Shown: positions 17,710-27,077, counted from the first letter of the stretch. The stretch: DNA of 64,000 nucleotides from Paenibacillus_AM sp052180255 (GCF_052180255.1 NZ_CP197466.1:2418001-2482000), one strand, 5' to 3'. Numbers and translations: made by a program. Notes: generated by a model not told the origin, from the sequence alone.

Positions 17710-17869
17710 CTATAACGTTGTTGTGTTCCCGACGCCTCACCGACTTAAGCCCCGTAGGGCGGCCGCGACGCGGTTAGTCGGTGCAGGTGTGTCTGCTGAA
17801 TCTACTTCTTCGAAATTCCTCTTGCAGACCAAGGGGCGTATGCCCCGCATCGGGAACATGGTGTTATGT
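17710..17869 (-). repeat. attC-like site 2
   Basis: Left core CTATAAC, right core GTTATGT. Outer arm GTGTTCCCG with GGGAACA; second arm CACCGACTTAAG with GTTAGTCGGTG. 3' site of the histidine-phosphatase cassette that recurs at 59.8 kb. Confidence 0.87.
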
Positions 17870-17906
17870 GTTGTCACAGTCCTCTTCGATAAACCCACAA
17901 ATTACT

Positions 17907-18473
17907 CTATTCTTTCCATAGTCTTGTTACTTCTTCTAATTCCAGGTCTTTAAATTGTATTTTATAGATGTCTGGTTTCTTTGTTTGATTCAAGAAATCT
18001 AATCCGTAATTCGAATCAAAATAATTCATCATCAATGTCATTACATTCCCGTGTGTTCCAATAGCAACTTTTTTCCCCTTGTATTCTTCTAAGATATTTT
18101 TTAACACTACCACTGATCTATTCTGGCAAACAGTGTTAGACTCTCCTCCTGGTAATGCATAATCAGGGTCATCAAACATCTTCTTCATAGCAGGCATAAA
18201 TTCTTCATTAGAAATAATATAGTCAGAAAAATACCTTTCCCGAAGATCCTCTATTATCTTAATATCTAATTCTAACTCTTTGGCCAATCCCTCCAATGTT
18301 AGAATTGCTCGAGCATAAGGACTTGATATAATAACGTTTATTCCTTCGCTCTTCAATATCTCTGTTATTGTTTCTGCTTTCAATTTGCCCTGTAGGGTAA
18401 GTCCCCTGGTTCTTTCATTTCCTTCAGTATATTGTGACTCAGCATGCCTAACCATATAAACAATGGTCTTCAT
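17907..18473 (-). CDS. Histidine phosphatase (cassette, copy 1)
   Basis: 188 residues: MVRHAES with catalytic His, ISSPYARAILTLEGL, YALPGGES, and the second His in GTHGNVMTLMM. The protein is identical residue for residue to that at 59989-60555; the few nucleotide differences I saw are silent. It is also a diverged paralogue of the 14268 gene. Phosphatase substrate unknown. This copy's upstream site is cut short at 18527. Confidence 0.87.
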   Translation of the reverse strand: MKTIVYMVRHAESQYTEGNERTRGLTLQGKLKAETITEILKSEGINVIISSPYARAILTLEGLAKELELDIKIIEDLRERYFSDYIISNEEFMPAMKKMFDDPDYALPGGESNTVCQNRSVVVLKNILEEYKGKKVAIGTHGNVMTLMMNYFDSNYGLDFLNQTKKPDIYKIQFKDLELEEVTRLWKE

Positions 18474-18517
18474 ATAAACCTCCTTGAATTGCTTCCATTA
18501 TAATATTTCTGTGATTT

Positions 18518-18527
18518 CACATAACGT
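18518..18527 (-). repeat. Truncated attC-like left core
   Basis: CACATAACGT remains, complementary to the right core of site 2, but the sequence then departs from any site. This marks the break where ordinary DNA joins the array. Confidence 0.6.
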
Positions 18528-18646
18528 ATTATCTGCGACACCCTTCGCAATCCCTCTTACCATATAATCCATACTGGAGATATATCGATTAAAATAAACT
18601 ACCAAAAACTTTATTTTCTCGACCTTACACCAGCAACTTTTATATG

Positions 18647-19225
18647 CTAATCAAAATGTTTAAGTAACGTATCCAGAACCGCATTGCATATCTTTTGGGA
18701 TGGTGTCTCATCATGATTGGAGACAACAACTACGCCTATTCTCTCTGATGGAACCATACAGACATATGCACTAACACCAGAAAACCCTCCTCCATGCTCG
18801 ATAATGATATGACTCTCCTTTTGCCTTGTTCCCCATCCTAGAGCATATCCGGATTCATTAGCAAAGCGCCAAACAGGCTCATACATTCGATCAATCATAG
18901 CCTGAGACATAAAGGGATGTTCACACATATATGAGGACAAATATTTACATAGATCATTTGCAGTTGAATAAATAAATCCCATTGGAGCCCCTAAAGAATT
19001 TATTGGAAAAGGACACTTAAACACATCCATCTCTAGGTTAGGCTTGATTACATTATGTAAAATATCTTTATTGCTACAATAATATAGTGCAGAATCCTCA
19101 TCTTCTAATATGTTTTCAGCATGTAGGGTAGTTCTTTTCAGGCTTAACTTCTTGAACAAATCTCCCATATTTTCATCCCATTGTTTCCCACTGACTTTCT
19201 CAAACAGATCAGCTGCACAATGATA
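18647..19225 (-). pseudogene. Serine beta-lactamase-like gene, 5' truncated
   Basis: The C-terminal half of a class C/beta-lactamase-related serine hydrolase: GAPMGFIYSTANDLCKYLSS, ALGWGTRQ and EHGGGFSGVSAYV (the HxG-like KTG box equivalent). Reading upstream without a start gives a NYHCAADLFEKVSGKQWDE segment that corresponds to the YxN region. The SxxK catalytic module is absent, so the enzyme is not functional. An internal ATG at 19168 could only yield a fragment. Confidence 0.7.
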
Positions 19226-19250
19226 ATTCCATTAATAACTTCACCTCATA

Positions 19251-19907
19251 TTAGTCTATTTTTTGTTCTTGCAACCAAGTATATATCTCTTGGTTTCTTA
19301 ATGTTTCTTTCATTATGTCATGTCCCAGATCTGGGTATATAGTGAGTCTGACATCCCCTTGATGCTGTTCAATTGCAGTTATCATGCTTGTCATTTGTTC
19401 TAGTGGGACAATATCATCTTTGGCTCCATGAAAAGCCCAAATCGGTGTGTCTTTGAGCTGTGCTGCTTTGGATACTTGGCCACCCGAACTCAATGGCACA
19501 ATTGCTGCGAACATTTTCGGATTATGTATAGCCAAATCCCAAATTCCATATCCTCCCATACTATATCCAATCAAATAAACTTGACTTGGATCTACGCGAT
19601 GATTAGCCGTAAGCTCAGCAACTAAAGCTGTGACTGCGTCACGCTCCATATTCCAATAAGACTCACTTGGGCATTGGGGGGCTGCAATTACAAATGGTAA
19701 CGATAATTCACCTTCATTAACTAATTCAAGCAATCCATAATTCGATAACTTGGTTACATCCCCGCCCCTCATACCAATACCATGTAAAAAAATAATAAGT
19801 CCCCACTCACGAGTTTCGTCAGCATATCCTTCAGGAAAAGAGAGGAGATACTCAATCTGTACTTTCTTGGTTATTTCCATACTTAGTGTATTTGGTTGTA
19901 TTTTCAA
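19251..19907 (-). CDS. Alpha/beta-hydrolase (esterase/PHB-depolymerase-like)
   Basis: 218 residues. The nucleophile elbow GYSMGGYG, the oxyanion segment LIIFLHGIGMRG, acid region GAKDDIVPLEQM and C-terminal histidine in PDLGHDIM form a full catalytic triad. No signal peptide, so intracellular; resembles dienelactone-hydrolase or carboxylesterase proteins of the predicted peptidase type. Confidence 0.82.
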   Translation of the reverse strand: MKIQPNTLSMEITKKVQIEYLLSFPEGYADETREWGLIIFLHGIGMRGGDVTKLSNYGLLELVNEGELSLPFVIAAPQCPSESYWNMERDAVTALVAELTANHRVDPSQVYLIGYSMGGYGIWDLAIHNPKMFAAIVPLSSGGQVSKAAQLKDTPIWAFHGAKDDIVPLEQMTSMITAIEQHQGDVRLTIYPDLGHDIMKETLRNQEIYTWLQEQKID

Positions 19908-20131
19908 TTTAAAAGTCCTTTCAATATTTCATCAAAATCTATCTTTATTTAAAAATTCGATTACCACCCTTATATTACCAGTCAACTTCGATTTGTAAAT
20001 ACATATTGGAGTGGTCGATCCTTTCGTATCTTTCAACCTCTTCATGAAATGCTCATGTATTACATTGACAACAAAAGTTTACACGTGTTAATATTTTAAG
20101 TGAAGTTAATTAATATTAAGGGTGGTATTCT

Positions 20132-20767
20132 GTGATCCTTTCGGACATTCCCCTGCGGGAATTAAAAAAAGCTCGAAATAAAATAGCCTTATATGAAGCC
20201 AGTCTATCTCTTATGGGAGAGAAAATGTTCAGGGAAGTCATGCTCGACGATATTTGCCGGAAAGCGGAAGTTTCACGGGTTACCTTTTTCAAATATTTCG
20301 AAAGAAAGGAAGATCTGCTCCTTTATTTTATGCGTGTCTGGTTAACTGAACGTATCATCGAAATTGAAGATGAGGGGAAGAGCGGTTTCTCGTCTGTCAG
20401 GCATCTGATGCATAAAGTAGCTGAGCAGAATAGGGAAAGACCCGGATTAATGCCGAGTCTGATTTCTTTTCTAGCAGAAATGAAAATGCATCCTTGTATG
20501 CCTGAAATGAGTCAAGCAGAGACTTTATTACTATTTCCCAATCACGAGGATATTGGAGCCCAGTCACCCAATATGTTTGATCTATTTCATCGGTGTATGA
20601 CTGAGGCGAAAATGAACGGGAAACTTAAAAATGGCATCACAGTTGAAATGGCAGTTCAGGTTCTATTTACTGTGTTTTACGGAGCATTTTTGACTGCACA
20701 ATTGTATGATTCCTCTGAAGTTTCAAATGTGTACGACGCCCATCTCCAATTGATTGAAAATAGCTAG
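20132..20767 (+). CDS. TetR-family transcriptional regulator
   Basis: 211 residues on the plus strand, start GTG. The N-terminal helix-turn-helix reads MLDDICRKAEVSRVTFFKYF at about residues 35-54, followed by ERKEDLLLYF. It precedes a DUF4188 gene by nine bases, and the two form the only host-type plus-strand operon here. It probably controls that gene and possibly the divergent esterase across the 224-base gap. Confidence 0.85.
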   Translation: MILSDIPLRELKKARNKIALYEASLSLMGEKMFREVMLDDICRKAEVSRVTFFKYFERKEDLLLYFMRVWLTERIIEIEDEGKSGFSSVRHLMHKVAEQNRERPGLMPSLISFLAEMKMHPCMPEMSQAETLLLFPNHEDIGAQSPNMFDLFHRCMTEAKMNGKLKNGITVEMAVQVLFTVFYGAFLTAQLYDSSEVSNVYDAHLQLIENS

Positions 20768-20776
20768 AGGAGTGAT

Positions 20777-21289
20777 GTGAGCATGAGTAAAGTTATACCT
20801 GGCCGATATACGGCACAAATCGATGGATCTTTCGTTGTTTTTATCATCGGCATGCGAATCAACAAATTATGGGCTGTGCACAAATGGCTGCCCGTATTTA
20901 AGGCAATGAATCCAATGATCCAAGAGTTGTACCGAAATCCAGATTTAGGGTTTCTACATACCAGCTTTCATTTATCTTGGAGAGGGGTAACTCTCGTACA
21001 ATACTGGAAATCCTTTGAACAGTTAGAACACTATGCACAAAAAGGTGCGATCCACTTAGCTGCATGGAAACGTTTCAACCAAAAAGTTGGAACAAGTGGT
21101 GTTGTTGGGATTTATCATGAAACGTACCTTGTCCCTGAAAAGCAATACGAGTGCGTCTATAACAACATGCCTGTTTTCGGCCTTGCAAAAGCGGGAAGTC
21201 ATGTCCCTGCTGTCGGAAAACGTGAAACAGCAAGCAAAAGGCTTGGTCGGAATGGAGATCCGGCGGTTCCAACACCTCCCAACCCGTAA
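20777..21289 (+). CDS. DUF4188 protein
   Basis: 170 residues. The core VIPGRYTAQIDGSFVVFIIG, then KWLPVFKAMNPMIQEL and LVQYWKSFEQLEHYA, is characteristic of DUF4188 (phenylacetaldoxime dehydratase/monooxygenase-like dimeric alpha-beta barrel) proteins. The usual partner is a TetR regulator, as seen here. A GTG start follows AGAGGAG; an ATG six bases later is possible. The proline-rich tail is normal for the family. Confidence 0.8.
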   Translation: MSMSKVIPGRYTAQIDGSFVVFIIGMRINKLWAVHKWLPVFKAMNPMIQELYRNPDLGFLHTSFHLSWRGVTLVQYWKSFEQLEHYAQKGAIHLAAWKRFNQKVGTSGVVGIYHETYLVPEKQYECVYNNMPVFGLAKAGSHVPAVGKRETASKRLGRNGDPAVPTPPNP

Positions 21290-21367
21290 GATGAACATTG
21301 TGGGATCTATTGCACTGACTATCCCCTGGTTATCCTGTTTGTGCGAGCGAAGGTTCAAGTAAACGTC

Positions 21368-21402
21368 AAAGAAGCATCCTATAAACCAGAGGATGCTTCT
21401 TA
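21368..21402. terminator. Bidirectional rho-independent terminator
   Basis: A twelve-pair stem, AAGAAGCATCCT with AGGATGCTTCTT around a nine-base loop, lies between the convergent DUF4188 and AadA-like genes and can serve both strands. Confidence 0.8.
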
Positions 21403-21424
21403 AATTCACTGCGTATTATTTCCT

Positions 21425-22246
21425 CTACATGTTAATCTCAAATATCCTATTGCTTTCTTTCATGATATATTTCATATAATTGATTGCATCTGATTTTCGT
21501 GTAATTCTTGATTGATAAAGGGATTTTGTCATTCCACTTCTTGTGTTTATACATTCCTGAATAATCTTATGCCATTGTACTGGTACAACTTCTAAAGCGT
21601 ATTTTCCAGCCCCAACCTTCGTAGTAATCTTATGCTCTCGAAAAGTATAAAAAAGTCTGGTAATGCCTAATACTCCCCACTCCATATCATTTCTTCTAAA
21701 ATAAAGGGCTAAGGATACAAGGGACAAAAGCTTTGATGATCTAATAATCCAATTACTCCAGTAACTATTCAAATTCTGGTGCATTCTTGATATTAGGAGC
21801 TCGAAATCCACTTCAATATTTAAATCAGATATTTCTGGACCCATTATTTTAATCCCTTTGTTCTTAAATTCATACCAAGTTACCAAATTTAACTCAAAGT
21901 AACCTGACTTGTACATTTTGCCTTCCAAAAAATAAGGAAAAGGTTGAATTTCACTCTGTAATTTTCCCAAATCATCCCAGGTAATATATATACCATTTAG
22001 ATTAGGTTTCTTATATTTCAGTTCTACCTTACGATGAACTTGGTGTAACATTTTAATTTCTGCTTCTGAAAGTCTTTCTTTAGTAATTGCTATAAAATCG
22101 ATATCACTTAGTTCTAACGAAAAATCCTCTGATACGATTGATCCATACAGATAGAATCCTTCAAGTAGATTAGGCTTTAGACTGTTCACATTTTTTATAT
22201 AAAGATCCAATATTTCATCTACTTGGGATGGAAATTTAGGCTTCAT
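21425..22246 (-). CDS. AadA-like nucleotidyltransferase
   Basis: A 273-residue protein of the aminoglycoside adenylyltransferase fold: LYGSIVSEDFSLELSDIDFI carries the GS and the paired catalytic aspartates Asp48 and Asp50. The C-terminal helical region with RLFYTFREHKITTKVGAGKY matches the DUF4111 domain of ANT(3'')/ANT(9)-type enzymes. Aminoglycoside modification is plausible but unproven. The gene is close to a site remnant on its upstream side. Confidence 0.78.
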   Translation of the reverse strand: MKPKFPSQVDEILDLYIKNVNSLKPNLLEGFYLYGSIVSEDFSLELSDIDFIAITKERLSEAEIKMLHQVHRKVELKYKKPNLNGIYITWDDLGKLQSEIQPFPYFLEGKMYKSGYFELNLVTWYEFKNKGIKIMGPEISDLNIEVDFELLISRMHQNLNSYWSNWIIRSSKLLSLVSLALYFRRNDMEWGVLGITRLFYTFREHKITTKVGAGKYALEVVPVQWHKIIQECINTRSGMTKSLYQSRITRKSDAINYMKYIMKESNRIFEINM

Positions 22247-22272
22247 GATTGTCTCCTTTAAAGTTATGCATC

Positions 22273-22563
22273 ATCTAACGTTTATGTATTAACGAACCTT
22301 CACTGTCATAATGGGTTAATAACTGTACCGGCAAATGATAATTATCAGTACATAAATATTATAGAACGGTTGTTACTATTGCAAATGTAATAGCTCCAAC
22401 TAGTAGATTAATAACTTGTTTCCCTCGAATCATGGCATCACTCTCCCAAGTACCGACCGCGACGCAGTTTGGTTTGCAGAGGATGTCCGCATGACCCACA
22501 TCACGAAATTCCTCGGGCGGACCGAGGACCCGAATGACCCAACACATGAATTCGGTGTTAGGC
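22273..22563 (-). repeat. Composite attC-like remnant
   Basis: The left part (ATCTAAC GTT TATGTATTAACG) and a right part (GCGACGCAG to GTCCGC, GGGCGGACC and GTTAGGC) are separated by about 130 bases that encode a 24-residue peptide. The two halves no longer pair well. Confidence 0.55.
22359..22433 (-). CDS. 24-residue hydrophobic peptide
   Basis: GGAGAGTGATGCC precedes the ATG; the product MIRGKQVINLLVGAITFAIV plus TTVL is one membrane-spanning helix. It sits between two half sites, so it could be a tiny cassette gene. Too short to be certain that it is translated. Confidence 0.35.
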   Translation of the reverse strand: MIRGKQVINLLVGAITFAIVTTVL

Positions 22564-22624
22564 GCTGTTGGAGTCTTCTTAGAGAGTTCATTTGTTATGA
22601 TTTATTAATGTTGTGTGGTTTTCA

Positions 22625-23077
22625 TTACCATCCTTCAACATGAACAACAAATGGATTATCAAGTATAATGAAGAGGACAATTTGAATAACTACACCAAGT
22701 AACACAACGCGCACTGAGTATAAATAATAATATTTAAGTTTAGAAAGGTCGCATTCAATCTTCTTATTAATAATTGCGAATAATTTTCCATATATAGGGA
22801 TTGTGATTATTGAAATAATTATGCTTACTAAACCTTCGAGAAATTGGGCCTCATAATGGTGAGAAAATATAACCATAAAGAACTTAAATATAGTATAGGG
22901 AAGAGCCACTGATAATGCAGTTTCTATAAAAATTATGAGAGTCTTTGTTCCAAGTTTATTCTTGTATGGCTTCATTGAATCAACAATTATAATTAATGAA
23001 AGTCCAATAAAAAATAATGGAAATAAATACATTTTCACTTGTATTCGATCCTCCTGTTTATATGGACTTATCTCCAA
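22625..23077 (-). CDS. Four-TM membrane protein (cassette)
   Basis: 150 residues, with hydrophobic segments near 13-31, 44-70, 82-103 and 123-142. The N-terminal sequence is MEISPYKQEDRIQVK; a second Met (MYLFPLFFIG) is possible as a start. No family recognised. Flanked by a composite and a mini recombination site. Confidence 0.55.
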   Translation of the reverse strand: MEISPYKQEDRIQVKMYLFPLFFIGLSLIIIVDSMKPYKNKLGTKTLIIFIETALSVALPYTIFKFFMVIFSHHYEAQFLEGLVSIIISIITIPIYGKLFAIINKKIECDLSKLKYYYLYSVRVVLLGVVIQIVLFIILDNPFVVHVEGW

Positions 23078-23081
23078 TGGG

Positions 23082-23114
23082 TCCTAACCACGCCGTGTAA
23101 ATACGGTGTTAGAC
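23082..23114 (-). repeat. Minimal attC-like site (33 bp)
   Basis: TCCTAAC and GTTAGAC cores are joined by only CACGCC, GTGTAAATACGGT-type outer-arm sequence; all variable arms are deleted. It lies between the 22625 gene and the 23191 small gene. Confidence 0.6.
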
Positions 23115-23190
23115 GATGATGTGCATGATGCTATGCAGAAGAGCAATGTAGGCAAGTGATAAAGAACATCTAGGCATCGACCCGATCGAA

Positions 23191-23352
23191 TCAAAATACC
23201 TTCTTCTTAACAGCCACTGCAATAACAACTATTAAGACAATCAACTGTACCACATTGATCTCATTAAACTCACCATGATATATGGCCATAACCAACGTGG
23301 TCGTCAACCCGCAAAGTATAGTATGAAGTACAAGCCGACCGACAAAATTCAT
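23191..23352 (-). CDS. 53-residue membrane protein
   Basis: A perfect ribosome site (AAGGAGG, seven bases before ATG) supports this small gene. The product MNFVGRLVLHTILCGLTTTL continues to VVQLIVLIVVIAVAVKKKVF: two hydrophobic helices with a short polar loop and a basic tail, a small integral membrane protein. Function unknown. Confidence 0.65.
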   Translation of the reverse strand: MNFVGRLVLHTILCGLTTTLVMAIYHGEFNEINVVQLIVLIVVIAVAVKKKVF

Positions 23353-23430
23353 AGTAATCCTCCTTATGATAGGAGTCTAATCGACACCGGTTTACCAAAT
23401 TGATAACCATCACTAATTCTTCTCTTATTG

Positions 23431-23871
23431 TTATAAATAAAGTTTTGCGGCCTTAAACTTCTTATAGGAGATATCTAACAAATAAAATAATATAGACATA
23501 AAAAATACGGAGATAGTGAGTAGTCCATAGAAATGTTCAAACATCATTACAATGCATGCCGGCATAAATACTCGAGTTATGAAAGTTAAGAAACACCTTA
23601 ATATTCTACTATTAATTTGATATAGTTCGAAGACTAAAAACAAAGGTATTAATAACATGAGAAATACTGGTACTGCTATAAAGGCAACTATGAAAAAGTC
23701 CCAAAATAATATTCCAAAAGTAATCAAGTATATACCACAAGTGATACATCCGATCTTCAATCCAATCTTCAACTTTTCCATCATTTTTTTGTCAAAATCA
23801 ATTTCTTTTTTCGAAGGCAAATAACTAATAATAATTTCGTCAGACTCTTCCGAATCTCTCATAATAAACAT
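23431..23871 (-). CDS. Multi-TM membrane protein
   Basis: 146 residues. After an acidic N-terminal 30 residues it has about four hydrophobic segments (IGCITCGIYLITFGILFWDF, VAFIAVPVFLMLLIPLFLVF and two more) and a lysine-rich tail. No family recognised. Flanked by a mini site and a half site. Confidence 0.55.
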   Translation of the reverse strand: MFIMRDSEESDEIIISYLPSKKEIDFDKKMMEKLKIGLKIGCITCGIYLITFGILFWDFFIVAFIAVPVFLMLLIPLFLVFELYQINSRILRCFLTFITRVFMPACIVMMFEHFYGLLTISVFFMSILFYLLDISYKKFKAAKLYL

Positions 23872-23933
23872 CCAATCTTCAATTAATTTTTTTGCTTTTA
23901 GGTAGTTTCACATAACCTATTGCATTTAATTTC

Positions 23934-23975
23934 TACTAACGTTGTTGTATTCATGCTCATCGTGACTAACCAACC
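23934..23975 (-). repeat. attC-like left-half remnant
   Basis: TACTAAC GTTGTTGTATTCATG matches the left end of a site; the rest is gone. A second core-like CATAACC lies about 25 bases before it. Confidence 0.45.
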
Positions 23976-24051
23976 TTAAATTTATTATTTATAGTAATTA
24001 TTCATTACTTTCCACGAACCCTCTAAGCTTAAAGGATCTAAGCGAAAACAT

Positions 24052-24582
24052 TCAAAGCTCCTTGTTATTTTTATCATAAGCCTTGATACGAAGTTCTACA
24101 TTTTTATTTCTATCTAGTTCCAAACACCATAACTTCTTATCCTCATTTCCATCAATATTTACATATAAATTAAGAGAATATAATTTTGCAGATTTATTAT
24201 TGATCTCAATCCTATCAACTTGACTTGATGCTAAACCAAAAATAAAATAATCTGAACGGCTATATCCATTTGTTGGAATCTGGATGTTTTCTTTTATGTT
24301 CAATCCACTCCCTGTACTAAATGATTCGGTATACCAACCAAACAGTCCTTTAGAGAGTTCTGCACACACCACATCATCTCGATCATTAAGGTAAAAATAA
24401 TAGGACTTATTATTAGATTGTGAATTTAGTATAACCTGCTTGACATGCTTCAAGTTCTCTTCTGATGTATTAGATTTAATAGCTAGGTCAATAGATGAAT
24501 ATGACCGTGTGTATTCACTACACATCATTACTAATAACACACCTAATACAACTGCAATAATTCTTTGGAGTCTTGTCAACAT
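24052..24582 (-). CDS. Exported or membrane-anchored hypothetical protein
   Basis: 176 residues: an N-terminal anchor RIIAVVLGVLLVMMCSE (Cys21 is possible but not a good lipobox) and a beta-rich outer domain with SYYFYLNDRDDVVCAELSKG. Function unknown. It ends at a half-site remnant. Confidence 0.55.
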   Translation of the reverse strand: MLTRLQRIIAVVLGVLLVMMCSEYTRSYSSIDLAIKSNTSEENLKHVKQVILNSQSNNKSYYFYLNDRDDVVCAELSKGLFGWYTESFSTGSGLNIKENIQIPTNGYSRSDYFIFGLASSQVDRIEINNKSAKLYSLNLYVNIDGNEDKKLWCLELDRNKNVELRIKAYDKNNKEL

Positions 24583-24660
24583 TTAATCACCTTTCGTAAC
24601 GAAATAAGTTCAACACTGTTGGTGATACTAGGACAGGAAATACGAGCATTTCTACCCGCT

Positions 24661-24688
24661 AACAAATAAAGACTGCCGTTTAGCAGTC
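24661..24688 (-). terminator. Rho-independent terminator
   Basis: Minus-strand GACTGC TAAACG GCAGTC is followed by TTTATTTGTT; it lies 3' of the 24842 gene. Confidence 0.65.
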
Positions 24689-24841
24689 AGGAATATATAG
24701 TTATTTATCCTGATTTTCAAATCCTTTCACAAAAGGACCGTCTGGGCATATAGTGGCGACCCCTCAAATGCATGCAAGTTGTATGAAGCTGCTAGAAATC
24801 ATCCTCGAATCCTCTTCTAACTTCTACCGAACAGAGAACTG

Positions 24842-25477
24842 CTACCCCGAAGTGTGATTTATGTCAAGTTCAAAACCAACATCTTGTATTGACCCTGACA
24901 TGCCGCTCCCATTTCTCTGAACGCCAATGAATTGCATGTTAATCGTCCTTTTGCTATGCCTATCAAATGTAAGTATATTTTTTTCGAATTCTATACCAAT
25001 AGATTCATAAAAATCATTTTTAAGAATCGGTTTGATCGCTATTCGATCTAATTGCCCATAATTGAAAATTGCGAAATTACAATTAGCAATCACGTGATTG
25101 TCTTCTGTTTTAAAATTACAATTGCCTTTTGAAATATCTATTGAATCGATACCCTTTGAATTGTGCTTCACTAAGAACATCACCCCTTCAGATACATAGG
25201 GAAAAACAAGAAAAAATGCAATAGTTCCCATTATTAATCGACTTAAAATCTTCGGGTATTTAGAGCGAAAGTTTCTTACTGTTCCAACAATACCAATTAA
25301 TAAAAGAACGAGTCCAATAATCGCAGGTAAAAATAATCCTGTATTGTTCTTATCTGTCCATGGAGAAAGTCCAATAGCTTTAAAAAGGCTATCACCGAGT
25401 GAGGATTTTAAATGTGTATTAGCTAGGAGAAATAACCCTACCATCAAAACGATTATAAAATAAAACCCTTTTTTCAT
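24842..25477 (-). CDS. Membrane protein with soluble C-terminal domain
   Basis: The start at 25477 (MKKGFYFIIV) is chosen because GGGTGGAG lies just upstream; a longer frame begins at 25492. 211 residues: three hydrophobic segments in the first 110 residues, then a beta-rich domain (IDISKGNCNFKTEDNHVIAN). No family recognised. Confidence 0.55.
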   Translation of the reverse strand: MKKGFYFIIVLMVGLFLLANTHLKSSLGDSLFKAIGLSPWTDKNNTGLFLPAIIGLVLLLIGIVGTVRNFRSKYPKILSRLIMGTIAFFLVFPYVSEGVMFLVKHNSKGIDSIDISKGNCNFKTEDNHVIANCNFAIFNYGQLDRIAIKPILKNDFYESIGIEFEKNILTFDRHSKRTINMQFIGVQRNGSGMSGSIQDVGFELDINHTSG

Positions 25478-25557
25478 CGACTCCACCCCCATAAATAAGT
25501 TATGTGGTATTTCAACTTATATAAAATTATGAAAATGATCACCGTCATTTCTGACAC

Positions 25558-26045
25558 TCATTTATTATTTTTAAGACATTCTTTTATTTGTTTAGAAAAA
25601 AGATTCATCTCAGCAGGTGTTGTAAATGTTCTCTTAGGTATGATGTGTGCCATGATTTTATCAATAAAAATATAGAAGTACTCATCATCTTCTTCTATGC
25701 TATTATCCCTTCCCACTTCGTACTTCCTTCTGTTACTGAATTTCTCCATACTAATTGCTCATTAGTTATTTCTATTTCATGAATTCCTAATATTCCTTTG
25801 TTATCCTCCAACAATTTCATAATTCTACGCTTCATACTCTTATATGTAGAATAATTTATTACTGCTCCTCCAATGACTCCAAAGCTTACACAGTACCAAA
25901 AAGGTAGTTTCATCAAAAGTAATATTAACACCATTAAAATGGGCAAGCCTACCATCATTGAATAAACGGTTGCTTTATACCGTTGTAGTAATACAAACTT
26001 ATTAAAGTTCCAATAGTCTTCTCTGTTTATCTCAATTTTTAACAT
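25558..26045 (-). pseudogene. YcxB-like membrane protein gene, frameshifted
   Basis: The first frame (start 26045) gives MLKIEINREDYWNFNKFVLL, two membrane helices and ends at STKWEGIIA; the second frame resumes with IEEDDEYFYIFIDKIMAHII and PKRTF. Together they form a full YcxB-like C-terminal-domain protein of about 160 residues. One base is missing or extra near 25697-25702. Either the gene is recently broken or there is a sequence error. Confidence 0.7.
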
Positions 26046-26169
26046 CTCTGATATTCTCCTTTCGTGTTGATATATGTATCTATGAACCCCCGATAGGGAT
26101 ATCTTCTTCTGAGATTTAGAAGAAATAAAATTAATGTCTTACCGTTTTTATCCATTCCATATCTAGTTT

Positions 26170-26296
26170 CCAACCGCGACACGGTGAGCTTCTCCAAGTA
26201 TATTTACCTATTTACGCTTCGCTACCAATATCCCTTGGCAGACCTAGGATCGGCTTTAACCAATCTATCAGCGCGAATATAATGTAGTTAATGTCT
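26170..26296 (-). repeat. Strongly decayed attC-like site
   Basis: In the 560-base gap 26046-26608 this first half keeps recognisable pieces: AACCGCGACACGG, CCTTGGCAGACCTAGGATCG, GCGCGAATATAATGTAG. No intact core remains at the left. Confidence 0.45.
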
Positions 26297-26403
26297 ACAC
26301 TTCTCCGCATTTCCTTAAAAACTCACAGATTACTTCACTCTGATTGGAGAGTTGTCTTATTGTTATGTTGTTTGCCATTCTTAAACCTCTATCTGTCGAT
26401 TTC

Positions 26404-26560
26404 AGTTAACTTTCTTGTATTAACTAACCAAAGTGGCTTAAGCTCACGTGCGCCCGGCTCCAATGAACTTAGCCTAGTAGTTCTGCAAGTTCCGCTTCCC
26501 CAGAAATGCCACGGGCCGACCAAGAGAAATATACCACGTAGCGTAAATACAATGTTAGAT
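26404..26560 (-). repeat. attC-like site 4
   Basis: Left core AGTTAAC, right core GTTAGAT. Outer arm and other arms carry mismatches (GTATTAACTAACC), so it is partly decayed. 3' site of the 26609 gene. The mini site at 23082 is counted as site 3. Confidence 0.75.
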
Positions 26561-26608
26561 GATGTGATCTTCTTCAGCGAATTTACTGAAAATCTCCTTC
26601 TCTATTTC

Positions 26609-27010
26609 TTACATTAGATCTTTAATAATATTTATTAATAATCCTACTTGCTCCATATTGAGAAACAATTCAGGATCACCAAAGTAAGTTAAAGATATAC
26701 TTAAAATTAAGTAACTTGGTATTAGAGATACTATTATTTTTCCCGTATTTTCTCTACTATTGCTATCTACATTTATTATTCTAACTCCCTCACGTTCTAA
26801 AGAAGAAATTCCTTGGTTCATTCTATTCAATCCTATATTTAAGCTTACTAGTAAGGAATCAACATGGTCTCTACTTAGTTTAATTTTTGCTCTCATCCCA
26901 TACTGAAAGGTTTGGATAATCGATATTTCTAGACATTCTTCGGCTGATAACTCAACAATTATCTTTCCTTTATTTTCTTCATGGTTTATATCATCAATAG
27001 CAATTTCCAT
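26609..27010 (-). CDS. Hypothetical protein (cassette)
   Basis: 133 residues, soluble, two similar halves: each has a KGKIIVELS or TGKIIVSLI strand followed by a helix ending in LNIGLNRMNQG or MEQVGLLINIIKDLM, suggesting an internal duplication. No family recognised. Single gene between site 4 and the mini site at 27609. Confidence 0.55.
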   Translation of the reverse strand: MEIAIDDINHEENKGKIIVELSAEECLEISIIQTFQYGMRAKIKLSRDHVDSLLVSLNIGLNRMNQGISSLEREGVRIINVDSNSRENTGKIIVSLIPSYLILSISLTYFGDPELFLNMEQVGLLINIIKDLM

Positions 27011-27077
27011 ATCTGATGCTCCTCAGAATAAGACTATATTAAAAATTCTTATTGAATTACTTAATGTGCTTTTCCTA

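Noticed and set aside
26291..26617. Plus-strand open frames over sites and over genes, for example 26291, 46519, 59805
   Set aside because: They overlap sites or better minus-strand genes, lack ribosome sites and have repeat-derived or low-complexity sequence.
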